Below, in pieces: positions 22,545-33,479 of a DNA stretch of 64,000 nucleotides; the stretch's first letter is position 1; every line of letters starts with the position of its first letter. A model generated the notes under the pieces. That model made no database searches. It was not told where the DNA came from and saw only the letters and a program-made list of their open reading frames with translations. Both the position numbers and the translations under genes were made by a program. Source of the stretch: Earliella scabrosa (taxonomy: Eukaryota > Basidiomycota > Agaricomycetes > Polyporales > Polyporaceae). The DNA lies in NCBI GenBank assembly GCA_022605405.1, contig JABYQQ010000030.1, forward strand, positions 372,001 to 436,000. The letters are read 5' to 3'.

Positions 22545-22668
22545 CGGAGGCCAAACCCAACCCCTCCTTCGCCGGAGGGGACCTGCTCCGCGTTGGGTGC
22601 GCGGAGGATAAACAAACCCTTCCTTCGGGAGGGGACCTTCTTTCTTTTCCGTGACGTCTTCCACCTTC
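22545..22668 (+). repeat. dispersed GC-rich repeat, copy 1 (with internal duplication)
   Basis: Two related ~60-bp units follow each other, each running GGGTxCGCGGAGG, a short spacer, CCTTC...GGAGGGGACC, then a C/T tail and CGTGACGTCTTCC. The second unit matches, in the opposite orientation, the sequence at about 34592-34700. The short peptide encoded (VGCAE.K...GG(D/N)L) is shared by both copies, suggesting a mobile-element fragment. Confidence 0.7.
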
Positions 22669-22854
22669 GGCTGCGAAGGCGGGAGGCGGCACGGACAGGA
22701 ATGAAGGTCTCTGATGTCACGGCAGTAGTAGTCGCGCGTGCCCGGTCGATGAATCGTAGTGGATAGCGGTAGGCGTGATACACTTGTACAACACGGCTGG
22801 TCATTCAGTGTGTATATGCGGGACATTGGAGGGTGTATTGTCACTAGCTTCGCT

Positions 22855-24779
22855 CATGTCGAGAACAGAGAGGAGTTGCTCATGATCTGGGAGAACATCT
22901 GCAACGCAGCCTCGCCCACCGCCAGCGAGCCATGCGTGTACGCGGGTACCTCGTGTCCACTAAAGACGAGTGGTCAGCACACAACAGAACCGGACCAGGG
23001 GAAACATTACTCACGCTCCGAAGACACGCACGTATGAGAATGTGCCCGCATTCTTGAACACGCCGGTAACCTGCCCCCGGACCGTGAAGTTCGAGAACTC
23101 CTGCCGAGCATACTCCGCAGAAAACTTGGTCTGCAACGCGTCGACCATCGCTTCGACGCCATGGAAGTTCAGGATGTAATCCGCGTCCCCATCATACACG
23201 ATCGTCCGGACGCCCGCATTGATGACTGTCTCGAGATCCGGGCGGGAGTTGTGCATCCAATCGCCCGTGGACGCAAAGTTCGAGTACACCTGTCTGTTCG
23301 TCTCCTGCCAGGTCGACTCCGCGCCGATCTTGGACGTCACCGCGCTGCTCCGTAGGTAGCTGGAGATATCTGGGGGGTACGGGTCTGGGTTTTGCGCGAG
23401 CACGTAGTACACGTCGTAGTTGCCTGCGAGAGGGGACAGGATGTTGTTGTTGCAGAAGCTTTGTGCGCTTGAGCAGGTACTTTCGGCGCCAGTGTTGTAG
23501 CAAGACGTTATGAGATCCCTGCAGCCTCCGGACCTAGACCAGCTCTGGCTGGCACGGGAGATAGTAGACGACGAGACTAATGCGTGGTAGCTGTTGGTGG
23601 TTTGGTATCAGGACGGACCTGCGCATCGGAGCACAGGACTCACGGGTTTGAGGCGGCATACGAGATGTAGCCTGGATACTGCGTGAGAGGATCCTGATCA
23701 CGAACTGTCAGCACACTACATGCAGTAGAGGCGTACGAACTACCAACCGTCAAGCCATCACCGACACCAAGGAACTTGAGGTTTATGGGTACGCCGGAGA
23801 TGGTACCCTTGGCAATCGCCTCGTTCTGGGAAAGGAAGTGTCTACACATAACATGGTCAGTATCACCGTGATCGCCTATGCTGTCATACTCACGCAGCGA
23901 AGGTCGGGCCGTAATGTCCCCCGTATCTGAGTCACAAGGCCAGGTGCTTATCAGGAATCGCCGTATAACCGCCTTCTTCTAGACTTACGATTCAGTCCAG
24001 ATAGCGAAGTCGTTCTTCTGAAGCTTGGAGAAGCGCGAATCGGCAAAAAAAATCTGGAGGAATTGCCAGACATCCTGCGCCGCCTGCTGCGACGTCCCGA
24101 CAGTGGTCGAACCGTGCGAGAAGCCGACGCCAACGGGCTGGTCAATGAAGAGCCTACAATCGTACCGGTCAGTGCCCATCACCTACGCACAACAGCAATC
24201 TCTCACATGTTGGAGACCTCGTTCCACGAGTTCGGATTGAGGGTCACGCCGCTGCTGTCGTTCTTGATGCGGCATGGACCTAGCTCTTGGAAGAGTCCAA
24301 TCATGCTGGAGCTTCCGGGCTGTGATATGATATGTCACTACACAGTGATGTCTCTTTGTGGCTAGATGAGCCTACGCCGCCATTGAGCCAGATGGAAAGA
24401 GGTGCTGTGTCAGGGTTCTTCCGTGCAGCGAAGAACCAGAACCTGGAGACCGTGCACATCGTCACCGAACCATACTTGAGATGGTTGCAACACGAAGTTG
24501 ATGGAGAACATACCAGATGCTCTCGTTCGCCGTCAAGTCACCATATCCCGACGCTTGGAAGACGCCAGGCGTAGTCTCGCAGACGCCGCTATTCTCCACA
24601 ACGCGTAGTTTGCCCGGGGTTGTCGCTGCAGGCTTCAGGTCGGCGACTTTGAACTTGGTGTCGGGGAGAGCACCAATGCCGCCAACGACGCCATCAACCA
24701 CGGGAACCTGACCACCGAGCACGGTAGGCACAGGGAGAACAGCGAGGAGACAGGCGAGTGCTGAGAGCCTTAGGAGCAT
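22855..24779 (-). CDS. secreted serine carboxypeptidase (peptidase family S10)
   Basis: Starts at ATG 24779 with a signal peptide ([22 protein letters not shown]) and ends at the TGA at 22855. About eight exons. Exon 1 (24779-24514) ends in a split Trp codon joining [12 protein letters not shown], the S10 hallmark, then PLSIWLNGG. Downstream come [27 protein letters not shown] and the nucleophile motif [15 protein letters not shown], whose Ser codon is split by an intron (donor GAATC|GTAAGT). The catalytic Asp is in [10 protein letters not shown] and the catalytic His in [10 protein letters not shown] in the last exon (ending at SLFST). The triad is intact. The enzyme removes C-terminal residues from peptides in the vacuole or outside the cell. 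A TATA box lies ~70 bp upstream. Exact borders of some middle exons are approximate. Confidence 0.92.
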
Positions 24780-24846
24780 GGCCTTAAATGCGTGAGTACC
24801 CTCTAGCGGGTGGTGGGTGAACGATAGACAATACCTGGTCTGGCCA

Positions 24847-24853
24847 TTATATA
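24847..24853 (-). promoter_or_regulatory. TATA box of the carboxypeptidase gene
   Basis: TATATAA on the minus strand, about 70 bp upstream of the start codon at 24779, within the range expected for a basidiomycete core promoter. The only clear TATA element I noted among these genes. Confidence 0.55.
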
Positions 24854-24859
24854 CCCATC

Positions 24860-25737
24860 CCGACGCGGCCCACAGATATCGGAGGTATAGCTGTGGAGCA
24901 CCGGAAGCCGTAATGCCCAAGGGTTATCAATGCTTCGCAAGCCTTCGGCTGACCACACGGCATGTTAGGCAATGCGGGCTACTGTTCTGGACGTGCCGCG
25001 GACGCTGGAAGCATGGTCACGGAGTATTCATCGGACGGGAATGCTACCCGTTGCTCACCACCCACGTTGCGCCCGCACTCCAGACGCTCATGCACCATGC
25101 GCTACATCGCAAGCTTCGACTTCGTTGCCCTGTCTTGAATAACAGTGACTCATTGTCAGCGGGCCCGCTGATTCTCCTGCGGCTAACGATGGCAGGTCAC
25201 TCACCGATGTGTGCTATCAAGTACAGTCCATCAGATATGTTATTTATAGACTGCAGTGTCGGTCGAGCTCCGTCGAAATGGTCGCCCGCATGGCGGACGC
25301 AGGCGTTGCGCGATCGATGAATCAGTCTCCCAACGCATGGTGTAACCAATGACCTGTTTCTGGCTGTCACCGCATGAAAGAACACCAATCCTTGATGAGA
25401 TACCTAGGCAGCGTCATTTGGTTTAGAGTGTTGGCATTGCATGACTTACCATGCCTGCTTCGTTGAGACCATCGATGTACGGAGCACATGTAGCCCCCTC
25501 TCCATCATGCTGTTCAGCATTAACGGCTCCGAGTGTGGATTCGTTCCCCGATAGCACCAGAGAAGCGGGCATCCTGCCAGACATGGCAGGGAGCTAGCTC
25601 GTCGTCACGACAAATGGGTACGCAACACTCTTCGCACTGAGGGTCCAACTTGATGATAGAGCAGAGTACAACGAGGGATTAAATTAGTTGCAATGTCCGT
25701 GCCACGAAGGGGAGCCGAAGTCTACAATGGTAGAGGA
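24860..25737. other. intergenic, no gene seen
   Basis: About 0.9 kb of upstream sequence of the carboxypeptidase gene and 3' flank of KGD4. Only short frames without domain or splice support. Confidence 0.5.
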
Positions 25738-26217
25738 TCAACGCCGCCTCGATGCACCTCCGCTCTGTATGCAAGGTCAGACTCTCCCAAGCATCTCGGC
25801 AAGAAACATGTAAACGCACATGGACCAAGTCGATCTCCCAATCCTGCAGCTCGCGTTTCCAGAACCGCGCCGGTGCCTGCCAAAACTCCTCGTACACCGG
25901 GCCATTCGCGCTGGTGCTCTTCTTCGCGGGCGCTGGGCCCGACAGGGACGCAGTCGCGCTCTGGAACTTCTTCACAAACTCTGCAAAGTGCTCTTTGAGC
26001 TCGGGAGGCGCGAACGGATGCGGGTGTTGCTCCTCGGGTTCTACATTGCGTTGGGTAGGCGGGCATGTGAGGTAGGTGGCAATTGGCGCGGTAGGTCGTA
26101 GTCAGTGCTGTAGCCGAGGACATGAAACTGAACAGCCGTACTTGAGGGCCACTGCCGCCTTCCCAGAAAGCGAATGAGAGGTCTGCGTGCGTTTGCGAGG
26201 CGAAGAGTGGGATGCAT
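25738..26217 (-). CDS. KGD4: mitochondrial 2-oxoglutarate dehydrogenase adaptor subunit (Kgd4/Ymr31)
   Basis: Three exons close in phase: 26217-26142, 26040-25820 and 25764-25738, giving 107 residues. The N-terminus MHPTLRLANARRPLIRFLGRRQWP is Arg-rich without acidic residues, as a mitochondrial presequence, and contains the conserved 'P.I.F.G.R..P' signature. A proline/histidine linker follows (PEEQHPHPFAPPEL), then PVYEEFWQAPARFW, and the protein ends H-SGGASRRR. The SGGA box is split from the rest by the last intron. This small protein (MRPS36 in animals) tethers the E3 subunit to the 2-oxoglutarate dehydrogenase core in the matrix; it was once listed as a ribosomal protein. Too short and too split for simple ORF finding. 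Confidence 0.85.
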
Positions 26218-26477
26218 CGTGGTCGTCGACGGGAGAGATGTGCTGGTCGGTGCTTCGGCCGACTCCGCGCGAGCCTCCAAGCAGGCGCCTGCGGCCGGCC
26301 CGGCCCGGGCTGAGTACAGACGTCGACATCCAACCGACATCAGGATTCAGGCAGACATTGAACGTCCAACGTGAATGCATGCATGGTTTTACAATACAAA
26401 TGCAAGGTCTATGCTATATGTGATGTCAATTACAGTGCATATGGTGTATGGACTTGTCCTCTCATCCATTCGCCAGC

Positions 26478-28403
26478 TTACCACTCGTCCGACGTCTCGT
26501 CCTCCACAGCGTCCAGCGGAGGCCAGAACGAATCGATATCGTCGCATTCCGAGTCTGTACCCTTCTCAGCGCCGTCTTCGCCTTTCTCCCGGGCATCTTC
26601 CTTCGGACGTGTCGGTCGTACGCCGGAAGCTTTCAACTTCTCAACTGCCTTCCAGAAAAGTGACTCCGCGATCTGTGTCGCTGAGTCCGCGATGGAAGGA
26701 AGCAGTTGTGTGCATGGTGGGGAGACGATGACATCCGAGTCCGCCGCTAGCGCTGCAGAAATCGGATGGTGGATATAAAAGAGGGTGAACAAGGGAGTCG
26801 GTGGGGCAGGGTCCGGGGCAGCAGATGAAGCAGCCAGGGTGAGTGTGGCGTGGAGATATGGGCGCAACATTTCTTCCGGAGGCAGAGACGAGGAGTCTGA
26901 CAGTGGCATTGTGATTTGGAGGATATCTGTGAACGCAGATCAGCACGCATACATGAGCACCGTTATAACCAGTAACTCACATTTGCCTCGAGGGGTAGAC
27001 ATGCTGCCTTCTCCGGTGACTAGCACGTGTGCTGCTGTTGTCGGTGATCCCTTCTCAAGCGATCCCGGAGGGAAGACAAGAAGTGCAGTGTCGACGTCAT
27101 AAGTTGGCGGTGGTGGTCGTCCTGCTGAATCAACCTCGATCCCTTCAGCTGAGTCCTCGCCCTCCACATCCGCAGGTACGGACTCTTCCGAAATCTCAGA
27201 CGGCGTGAAGACCAGAGGCCGGTCGATGACGGCAATGCACCTCGCCACGGGACAGATGTCGTGTTGATGAGGAGCGTTTGAAGGGTCCGAGGCAGGAATA
27301 TAGTCAGCGGACGAGACGAGGACTGTCGCAGTCAACTCTTCTGAGAAGTCCTCCAACTCGACACGATACCGCGAGTGCGAAGATCCGGATGTGGTTGAGG
27401 TCTTCTCTCCGTCCGGAGCATCGTCGGGTTTCGGAGGTGTTACTGATGCTACCCCCCGACCCAGGACGTAGGTGCCTCCCTTGACGGCTGATGTGCGACA
27501 GAATCCTTGTGCGGTCTCGCCCAGCCCTCCATAGTGACCGACAAGGAATGGAGACGCGCCGTAGCGTCCACCAGACCGAAGATATTGCCGTATCCTTCGC
27601 AGAACCGGCAGCGCAGGTTCTACAATCGGTGAATTGTCAGCACACAGAGCCATGCAACAGAAGACACATACCTGCTTCCGTGGTACAGAATGCCAATGCG
27701 TACGCGATAGCATTCGCCGCCTTGTCCTTGAGCGCAAACACCTCCTGCAAGTACCGGAGAAACGGCATATCTTCTCTTCCCTCCAGCTCCTTCTTGCCCT
27801 CAAAGTCCCCGGTAGCGAACAGCAGGAAACGCATCAGCCGTCGCTTGTCGATGAGCGAGAGCTCCTTGCTCTTGAACACGTCTTCCTTGCTGCCTGGCAC
27901 GCTCTGCACAAATCCCGGACGATCGTAGATGGCGACCTTATCGAGAAGCTTGAACTGTCCGTATCGCGAGACACCAGAGGCAATAAGGGAGTCAATATGT
28001 GGCCCAATGGAGGGGACAATCGACGGGGCAAGAGACACAGAGTATTGTCTTGACTGGGGCGGTAGAGTTTGAGAGCGAGATATGGCGGAGTATCGCTTCC
28101 TCTGATTCTGGTGGTACACCGACGAGGACCCATCGTGGTCACCACTGCGCGCATCCGCCCACTCGGCGAGCTCGTCGAGAGTTAGCGAAGCCTGGTCTCC
28201 GCCATAGTATTGATTGGTGTCGATGTGTGCAACCTTGAAACCTGCCTTGGAGAGCGCACTACCGAGCTCTTCAGAGCGGGCGGAATGAGGAGGGCAGACA
28301 GTGCTCACGCAGCAGCAATGGATTCTGAAGGCCCAGTCCCTAGTATAATCGCGTCGAAGTCCATCGCGTCGCCGTCGAGCTCGATGGTGGAAGTGCTGAG
28401 CAT
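26478..28403 (-). CDS. MRS6: Rab escort protein (geranylgeranyltransferase component A, Mrs6)
   Basis: Four exons close in phase: 28403-28309, 28258-27672, 27619-26981 and 26926-26478, giving 589 residues. The GDI/REP fold begins DFDAIILGTGPSESI, the FAD-like nucleotide signature, then ALSKAGFKVAHIDTNQYYGG. The second exon has the REP insert and LLDKVAIYDRPGFVQSVPGSKEDVF, a Rab-binding strand. Exon 3 has the second Rossmann-like part (SPFLVGHYGGLGETAQGFCRTSAVKGGTYVL). The long Ser/Asp/Glu inserts and acidic tail (DDIDSFWPPLDA) distinguish it from the shorter Rab GDI. It presents newly made Rab GTPases to the prenyltransferase. The gene is divergent from the nucleolin-like gene with 204 bp between starts. 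Confidence 0.9.
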
Positions 28404-28607
28404 TGAGCAAGCTCGAAAGACCAGCTACGGCGCGATCGGCGGCAGCGGCGGCGCGGGGCGGATCAAGCGCTCGGCAAATGCCGTGGAAGAGGCGCCGCAT
28501 TTCCATCTTTGCAAAATTTGCCGCGTGCAAGTTTCCTCCTCGCGCGCTTCCTTCCTTTGCTCTTCTCTCTCAGCCTCTCTCCTCTGCCCTGTCCCCGCAT
28601 CGTCCCC
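28404..28607. promoter_or_regulatory. bidirectional promoter, MRS6 / nucleolin-like gene
   Basis: 204 bp separate the start codons. Near the nucleolin-like start there is an AAAATTT core at about 28513 and then a continuous pyrimidine-rich leader from about 28545 to the ATG at 28608. AAAATTT-type elements and CT-rich leaders accompany ribosome-biogenesis genes in yeasts; transfer of that rule to this gene is inference. Confidence 0.45.
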
Positions 28608-30709
28608 ATGGCCAAGGCAGCTGAGAAGAAAGCCGACAAAAAGGCCGTTAAGGCCACTTCTGCGAAGAAGGCGGCGCCTTCGCCCGCGAAGAGTCTCGCT
28701 CCCAAGCCTGTCTCCTCGAAGGAGATCATCGCGAAGGCGAAGGAACAGGTGAGAGGAGACTGTCTGCACGCTGAATATGGACATTGATGGAGCTCTGTAG
28801 GCTAAGGCTAAGGCTAAGGCGAAAGGCAAGAAGGCAAAGGACAGCAGCACCGAGGATTCTGAGTCCGAGTCTGAGGAGGAAAAGCCGAAAGCGAAGGCTA
28901 ACGGCACGGTCAGTCTCCATCATCACATCCCCTTCGTGCAACGGCTGAACACGTCTTCATACATGTCATATAGCCCAAGGCAGCCGCCAAGCCCAAGGAG
29001 TCCAGTTCGGACGAGTCTTCAGAGGAGTCGTCTTCCGAGTCCGAGGCGGCCAATGGCAAGGTGTGTGCCATTTCATACCATGGCGGTCTTGACTCTCACG
29101 CTCAATACAGGCAGTACCTGCAAAGGCCGCATCAAAAGCGGTCACGAAGGCAGCTGTTAAGAAGGACGCGAGCTCCAGTGACTCTGACTCTTCAGAGTCC
29201 GAGTCCGATAAGAAGCCTGCCGCAGCACCTAAAGCTGCTAACGGCAAGGTGCGTCCCAATTATTAAAGACTGTTGTCTATCTTCTAAGTCATGGAGTAGA
29301 AGGCTGCCTCGAGTAGCAGCGAGGAAAGTAGCGAGTCAGAGTCTGAGGACGAGAAGCCTAAGGCCGCGCAAGTGAAGGCAACACCCAAGAAAGGTGCACC
29401 TTCCTCTTCCTCGTCCGAGTCGGATAGCGAGTCGGAGGACGAGGCTCCCGCGAAGCCTACTGCTCCCGCAAAAAAGGCCACTCCCGCGAAGGCGGCTCCT
29501 GCAAAGGCGGCCCCTGCGAAGAAGGCTGATTCGAGCAGCGATGACTCTGAGTCGTCCGAGGAAGAGGCTCCTGCAGCGAAGAAACCTGCAGCGATAGCGA
29601 AGAAGCAGGCGAAGAAGTCTTCCGACTCGGACTCCTCAGACTCTGATTCTGACTCAGGGTCTGAATCCGACTCCGAGTCATCCGATGACGAGGACGAGGA
29701 TGTCGAAATGGCCGATGCTACTGCTGCCCCTGCCAAGGGTGAGTGTTCTGTACTCTCAGCCTCGCTTCTCAATCCAACCTTTTGGCATCATCAGGCAAGC
29801 GGAAAGCTGAGGACGACGACTCTGCTCCTGCCAAAAAGGTCAAGATTGCCAACGGCGACGCGGCCGCCTCGTCCGACTCTGGCACAACCAAGACCGTTTT
29901 CGTCGGCCGTCTCTCATGGAACGTCGACAACGACTGGCTTGCGCAAGAGTTCGCCGAATGCGGTGAGGTCGTCTCCGCCCGCGTGCAGATGGACCGCAAC
30001 ACCGGCCGCTCGCGCGGGTTTGGCTACGTGACGTTCGCGACCACCGAGGCTGTCGAGGCTGCCCTCGCGCTCAACGGCAAGGAGATTGACGGCCGTGCGG
30101 TCAACGTCGACAAGTCCGAGCAGAAGGACCAGTCCACCGTGCGCGAGAAGCGCGCTGAGAAGTTCGGCGACACGCCGAGCGAGCCCGCCACCACTCTCTT
30201 CGTGGGCAACCTCAGCTTCGACACCACCGAGGACGGCCTCTGGGAGGTCTTCGGAGAGTACGGTGAGGTCAAGAGCGTGCGTCTCCCAACGGACCGTGAG
30301 ACTGGCAGGCCGAAGGGCTTCGGCTACGTCGAGTACGTCGACCTCGAGTCTGCGAAGAAGGCGCACGAGGGCCTGTCCGGCACCGAGATTGGCGGTCGCC
30401 CCGTGCGTCTGGACTACTCGCAGCCAAGAGATAGCAATGGCGGCAACCGTGGTGGGCGTGGACGTGTGAGTGATACAGCTCGGTTCATTAAGAGGAAGAC
30501 GCTGATGGGCCGTGTAGGGCTTCGGTGATCGTGGTGGCCGTGGCGGAGGCGGTCGTGGACGCGGTTTCGGCGACCGAGGCGGTCGTGGGCGCGGTTTCGG
30601 CGACAGGGGTGGTCGCGGAGGCGGTCGTGGAGGTCGTGGCGGCGGTCGTGGCGGGAGTGCACGCACTGGTGCTGTCGCTGAGTTCCAGGGTACGAAGAAG
30701 ACTTTCTAA
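28608..30709 (+). CDS. NSR1: nucleolin/Nsr1/Gar2-like nucleolar RNA-binding protein
   Basis: The N-terminal half is a chain of basic Lys/Ala segments and acidic Ser/Asp/Glu blocks (for example SSSESESE, SDSDSDSGSESDSES) spread over several short exons. Introns lie near 28749-28800, 28909-28973, 29060-29110, 29249-29300 and 29739-29794. Two RRMs follow: TKTVFVGRLSWNVDNDWL ... RSRGFGYVTFAT, and TTLFVGNLSFDTTEDGLW ... RPKGFGYVEYVD. Both have intact RNP1 and RNP2. After a further intron (30466-30517) comes an RGG tail (GFGDRGGRG repeats) ending GTKKTF at the TAA at 30709. This order is diagnostic of Nsr1/Gar2, which acts in pre-rRNA processing in the nucleolus. The start has a purine-poor ccccATGg context after a CT-rich leader. 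Confidence 0.93.
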
Positions 30710-30968
30710 TGACCTGTCTCTCTTGTCCATGTCCCCCTGTATGGCTCCTCTTGTCCTCCATGTTGTTATGCTGTAGGTACATACGACTCCGTCACGCTCT
30801 TGGTATTGATTGAGACTTTGGTCGATGTATGTTAATCGGATGAGGGCCTCAGCGCTCAAGTATTAGTGCTCAATGGTCTGCATACGTGGCAGAACAGTGC
30901 AAATGCATTGAACAGCGATCTGCTAGACAGCTACAATTGCTACCAACGGTAAGTCTCAAATGATACAG

Positions 30969-32528
30969 TCACGTAGGTAATGGGTCTTGTGTAGAGGTGT
31001 CACTTGCCGTTGTACCAACGACAAGGTTATAGTACCATGTCGGCAGGAAGCCAACGCGGTCCTCACCACCCGACACTTCGTTCACTCCGTCCTGATCAAG
31101 GGAGGTGATCTTGACGCTGTTCTTCGGTGTCAACGATACCCTCCATACAAGAGGTGTGGATGTCGATGAGGAATCGTGCACGGATGCATCCTTACTGAAC
31201 AGGCTCTTCAGAGTGGATATGAACTGCTGCCCCCAATGTAGGCAGACTTGGGGATCCCATGCGCCCGGCTTTCCCCGGACGAGTCTCGGAATCTGGATCG
31301 TCTTGAATGACTGCGTAGTCGTGATACGGCCTGCCGGCGTTCGGAAGCCGACGACAATTTCCTGGAGAGAACATCGAAACTCAATGATGGTTCGCTCTGT
31401 CATGACGATGTTGCATACCGGGACGCCAAGGAGGAAGGATTGCATATAGAACTTGAGGAGTTTCCTGACATATCGTTGTTAGCACAAGAATTGGGGGTGG
31501 TCCAATTGACGCACTTCTCAAATCGCGCCTCGTCTTCAGGACCGCGTATTGACATGGAGGTCTTGAGCTCAACGAAGCTGTCTGTCTTCCCTTCGAAACG
31601 GTCTGGACAAGAGTGGGTTTCTCTCGTGGCGGGGAAGTCCTACGTCAACTCACCACGTACGCAGTCCACCTCTCCACCCAGAACGAGCCGACTGTCTCCC
31701 AGCTTAGTCTTGATAACGCTGCACCATTGCACGTTGGTGTCAACATCTCCTCCCCAGCCTATTGGATGGTTGCCTATTCGCTCTGGTACACGGGGGCGAG
31801 AAGATGTGCACCAGGACTCAAAGGCGTAACCGTAGTAGGTCTGTTGCCGCTGCCTGGCAGACATGTTCTCTCTAGTACACTGAGGTGAGTGCTACTCTCA
31901 GCGGTCCCGGCTTTGGAACGACGTCGTACTTATCAGCAAGCTTCGCGTCTGTCGAGTGTTCTTCGAGGTACAGTGTCCCGTTCACGTACATGGCATTCAA
32001 CTCGCAACCATCGCGTTCTTCGTATGGCGCGGTCAGAATTCTCGCTCATGGGCCATCAGATCGAACAGCAGAGACGACGAGGTAAGGGGCCGGAACTCAC
32101 TTGGTCATAACGCCTCTCCATGTTACAACAGAGATGTCTCTCAGCCATGTCTTCCCACTACCCGCGCCCATACTCGCGTCTGCCTTCTGCATGACCCGCT
32201 CTACGGCTCGCAACAGCCCGTCCAAGCGACTCTTCTCTTCTGGTCGTTTTATCCACCGTTCATATCCGTACCGGAGGTCCGCGCCAGGAGGGGGGTCGAT
32301 GTAATATCGCAAGGCGGAGTCATTGAACTCCAAGACGCGTTGGGGGGTGTATGAGAAGGTAAGAAGGCCAGTGGGTTGCTGAAAGGGCGTCGGGCGAATA
32401 GATTGTAGACCGTTGACCGGTGGATAGGATACGGCGGTCTGGTTGCTGTGAAGTGTCTCGTCGAGTTCCAAACGCTTGACTGGCCTATCTTCATGTTCCG
32501 GAGATCTCGAGAGGCGTCTCTTGCTCAT
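30969..32528 (-). CDS. RAI1: Rai1/DXO decapping nuclease
   Basis: Starts at ATG 32528 (MSKRRLSRSPEHEDRPVKRLEL). Family blocks in order: RVLEFNDSALRYY, the exon-2 segment ILTAPYEERDGCELNAMYVN with the 'NGTLYLEEH' strand, TYYGYAFESWC, NTNVQWCSVIKTKLG, RLVLGGEVDC (metal-binding E..D) and SFVELKTSMS (the E-x-K metal site). The C-terminus starts KLLKFYMQSFLLGVP and includes EIVVGFRTPAGR. Rai1 binds the 5'-3' exonuclease Rat1 and removes defective 5' caps from nascent RNA in the nucleus. Resolved boundaries: exon 1 32528-32101, exon 2 from 32040. The junction near 31870-31910 did not close by eye (candidate introns under 45 nt). An inverted-repeat element ends ~100 bp upstream of the start codon. 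Confidence 0.9.
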
Positions 32529-32627
32529 GATATGAGTCCCCTGACAGTGACCAGCGCGCTGCGACGAGATGAGGTAGACGAGGTTGAATGGTTGAAGCTT
32601 TGAAAGAGTCAACGACATCATGAAGCT

Positions 32628-32959
32628 AGGCTTGTACTACATGAGAGAGGGGGTGCAGGACCCCCCCGTGAGAACGTCGGAGTCCGAATCGTGGCAGGAG
32701 GCTCTTGGGCGTCACCGAGCAGGTTCCCACACCCGAAACCACTGTCTCGCGCAACACTCCCATTCGTTCGTACACCATCTGTTCAGACCTAAAAATTTGC
32801 ACGGGTACTCGTGCTACACGCAAGGACAGTCAGTTTTATTTTTTTGGATTTAATCCGACGACGGTACCCATCGGCGAGGGATCGCACTCAAGGAGCGGTT
32901 GGAACTCCGACGTTCTCACGGGGGGGTCCTGCACCCCCTCTCTCACGTAGTACCAGCCT
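32628..32959. mobile_element. MITE-like element with ~57-bp terminal inverted repeats
   Basis: Left arm 32628-32685 and right arm about 32902-32959 are near-perfect inverted copies (AGGCT-GTACTAC-TGAGAGAGG...; then a GGGTGCAGGACCCCCCC core and CGTGAGAACGTCGGAGT). The ~215-bp interior has an A/T-rich centre and no coding capacity. No clear target-site duplication was seen. Confidence 0.75.
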
Positions 32960-33479
32960 CTATTCCGAGGGACGAGGAACTAGAGGCTGGCAAGCGAGCC
33001 TACATGAAGCTTGTGCAGGCGCTCAACGCCACCTCTGATTCTGAACTTGACCACTCCGGTCACGACCACGAATTCCAGCTATCTCTTACTTCTTCGCTGC
33101 AATCGTTTTCTGAGTCATCATATCGAAGAACACACCGCCTGAGGTGACAGACGTGAGTATGTCAGGACTCGCCTGGCTCGTATGCTCAGGCCAACACAAC
33201 CTGACTGCCACTCGAATCCGGGCACGATGTTTACTCACGTATGCATAACAGCCTGTGATATGCCTCATTGGTAGAGAATTCTACTCGTGTATCTAATACG
33301 AAGGTGTGTGTAAAGCTCACATCTGTCTGCTCGAGATATTCAGCTGACACTATCATGCTACGTCTCGTTTCCTCTCAACGCAGGAACCTCATGCCATCAA
33401 ATATGTTGCGAGACTACGTCGGTGTTGAACGTCAAGAATGGCTATAAGAGAAGCAGAAGGTTCAATTCAAGCAATGCGC

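Larger units (their letters stand above)
21358..22854. other. repeat-bearing intergenic region, possible LTR remnant
   Basis: 1.5 kb without a convincing gene. From about 21690 there is a CT-rich leader-like stretch: a TATAAG-type box at 21757-21762, then three 23-bp tandem units (21845-21913), and from 22540 a GC-rich dispersed repeat (separate entry). The order of TATA-like box, pyrimidine-rich leader and repeat would suit an old solo LTR, but I could not find matching ends or a target duplication. Confidence 0.35.

Noticed and set aside
32899..33147. Possible exon after the MITE (DEELEAGKRAYMKLVQALN...)
   Set aside because: Protein-like but isolated: no start, no partner exon, and it partly overlaps the TIR.
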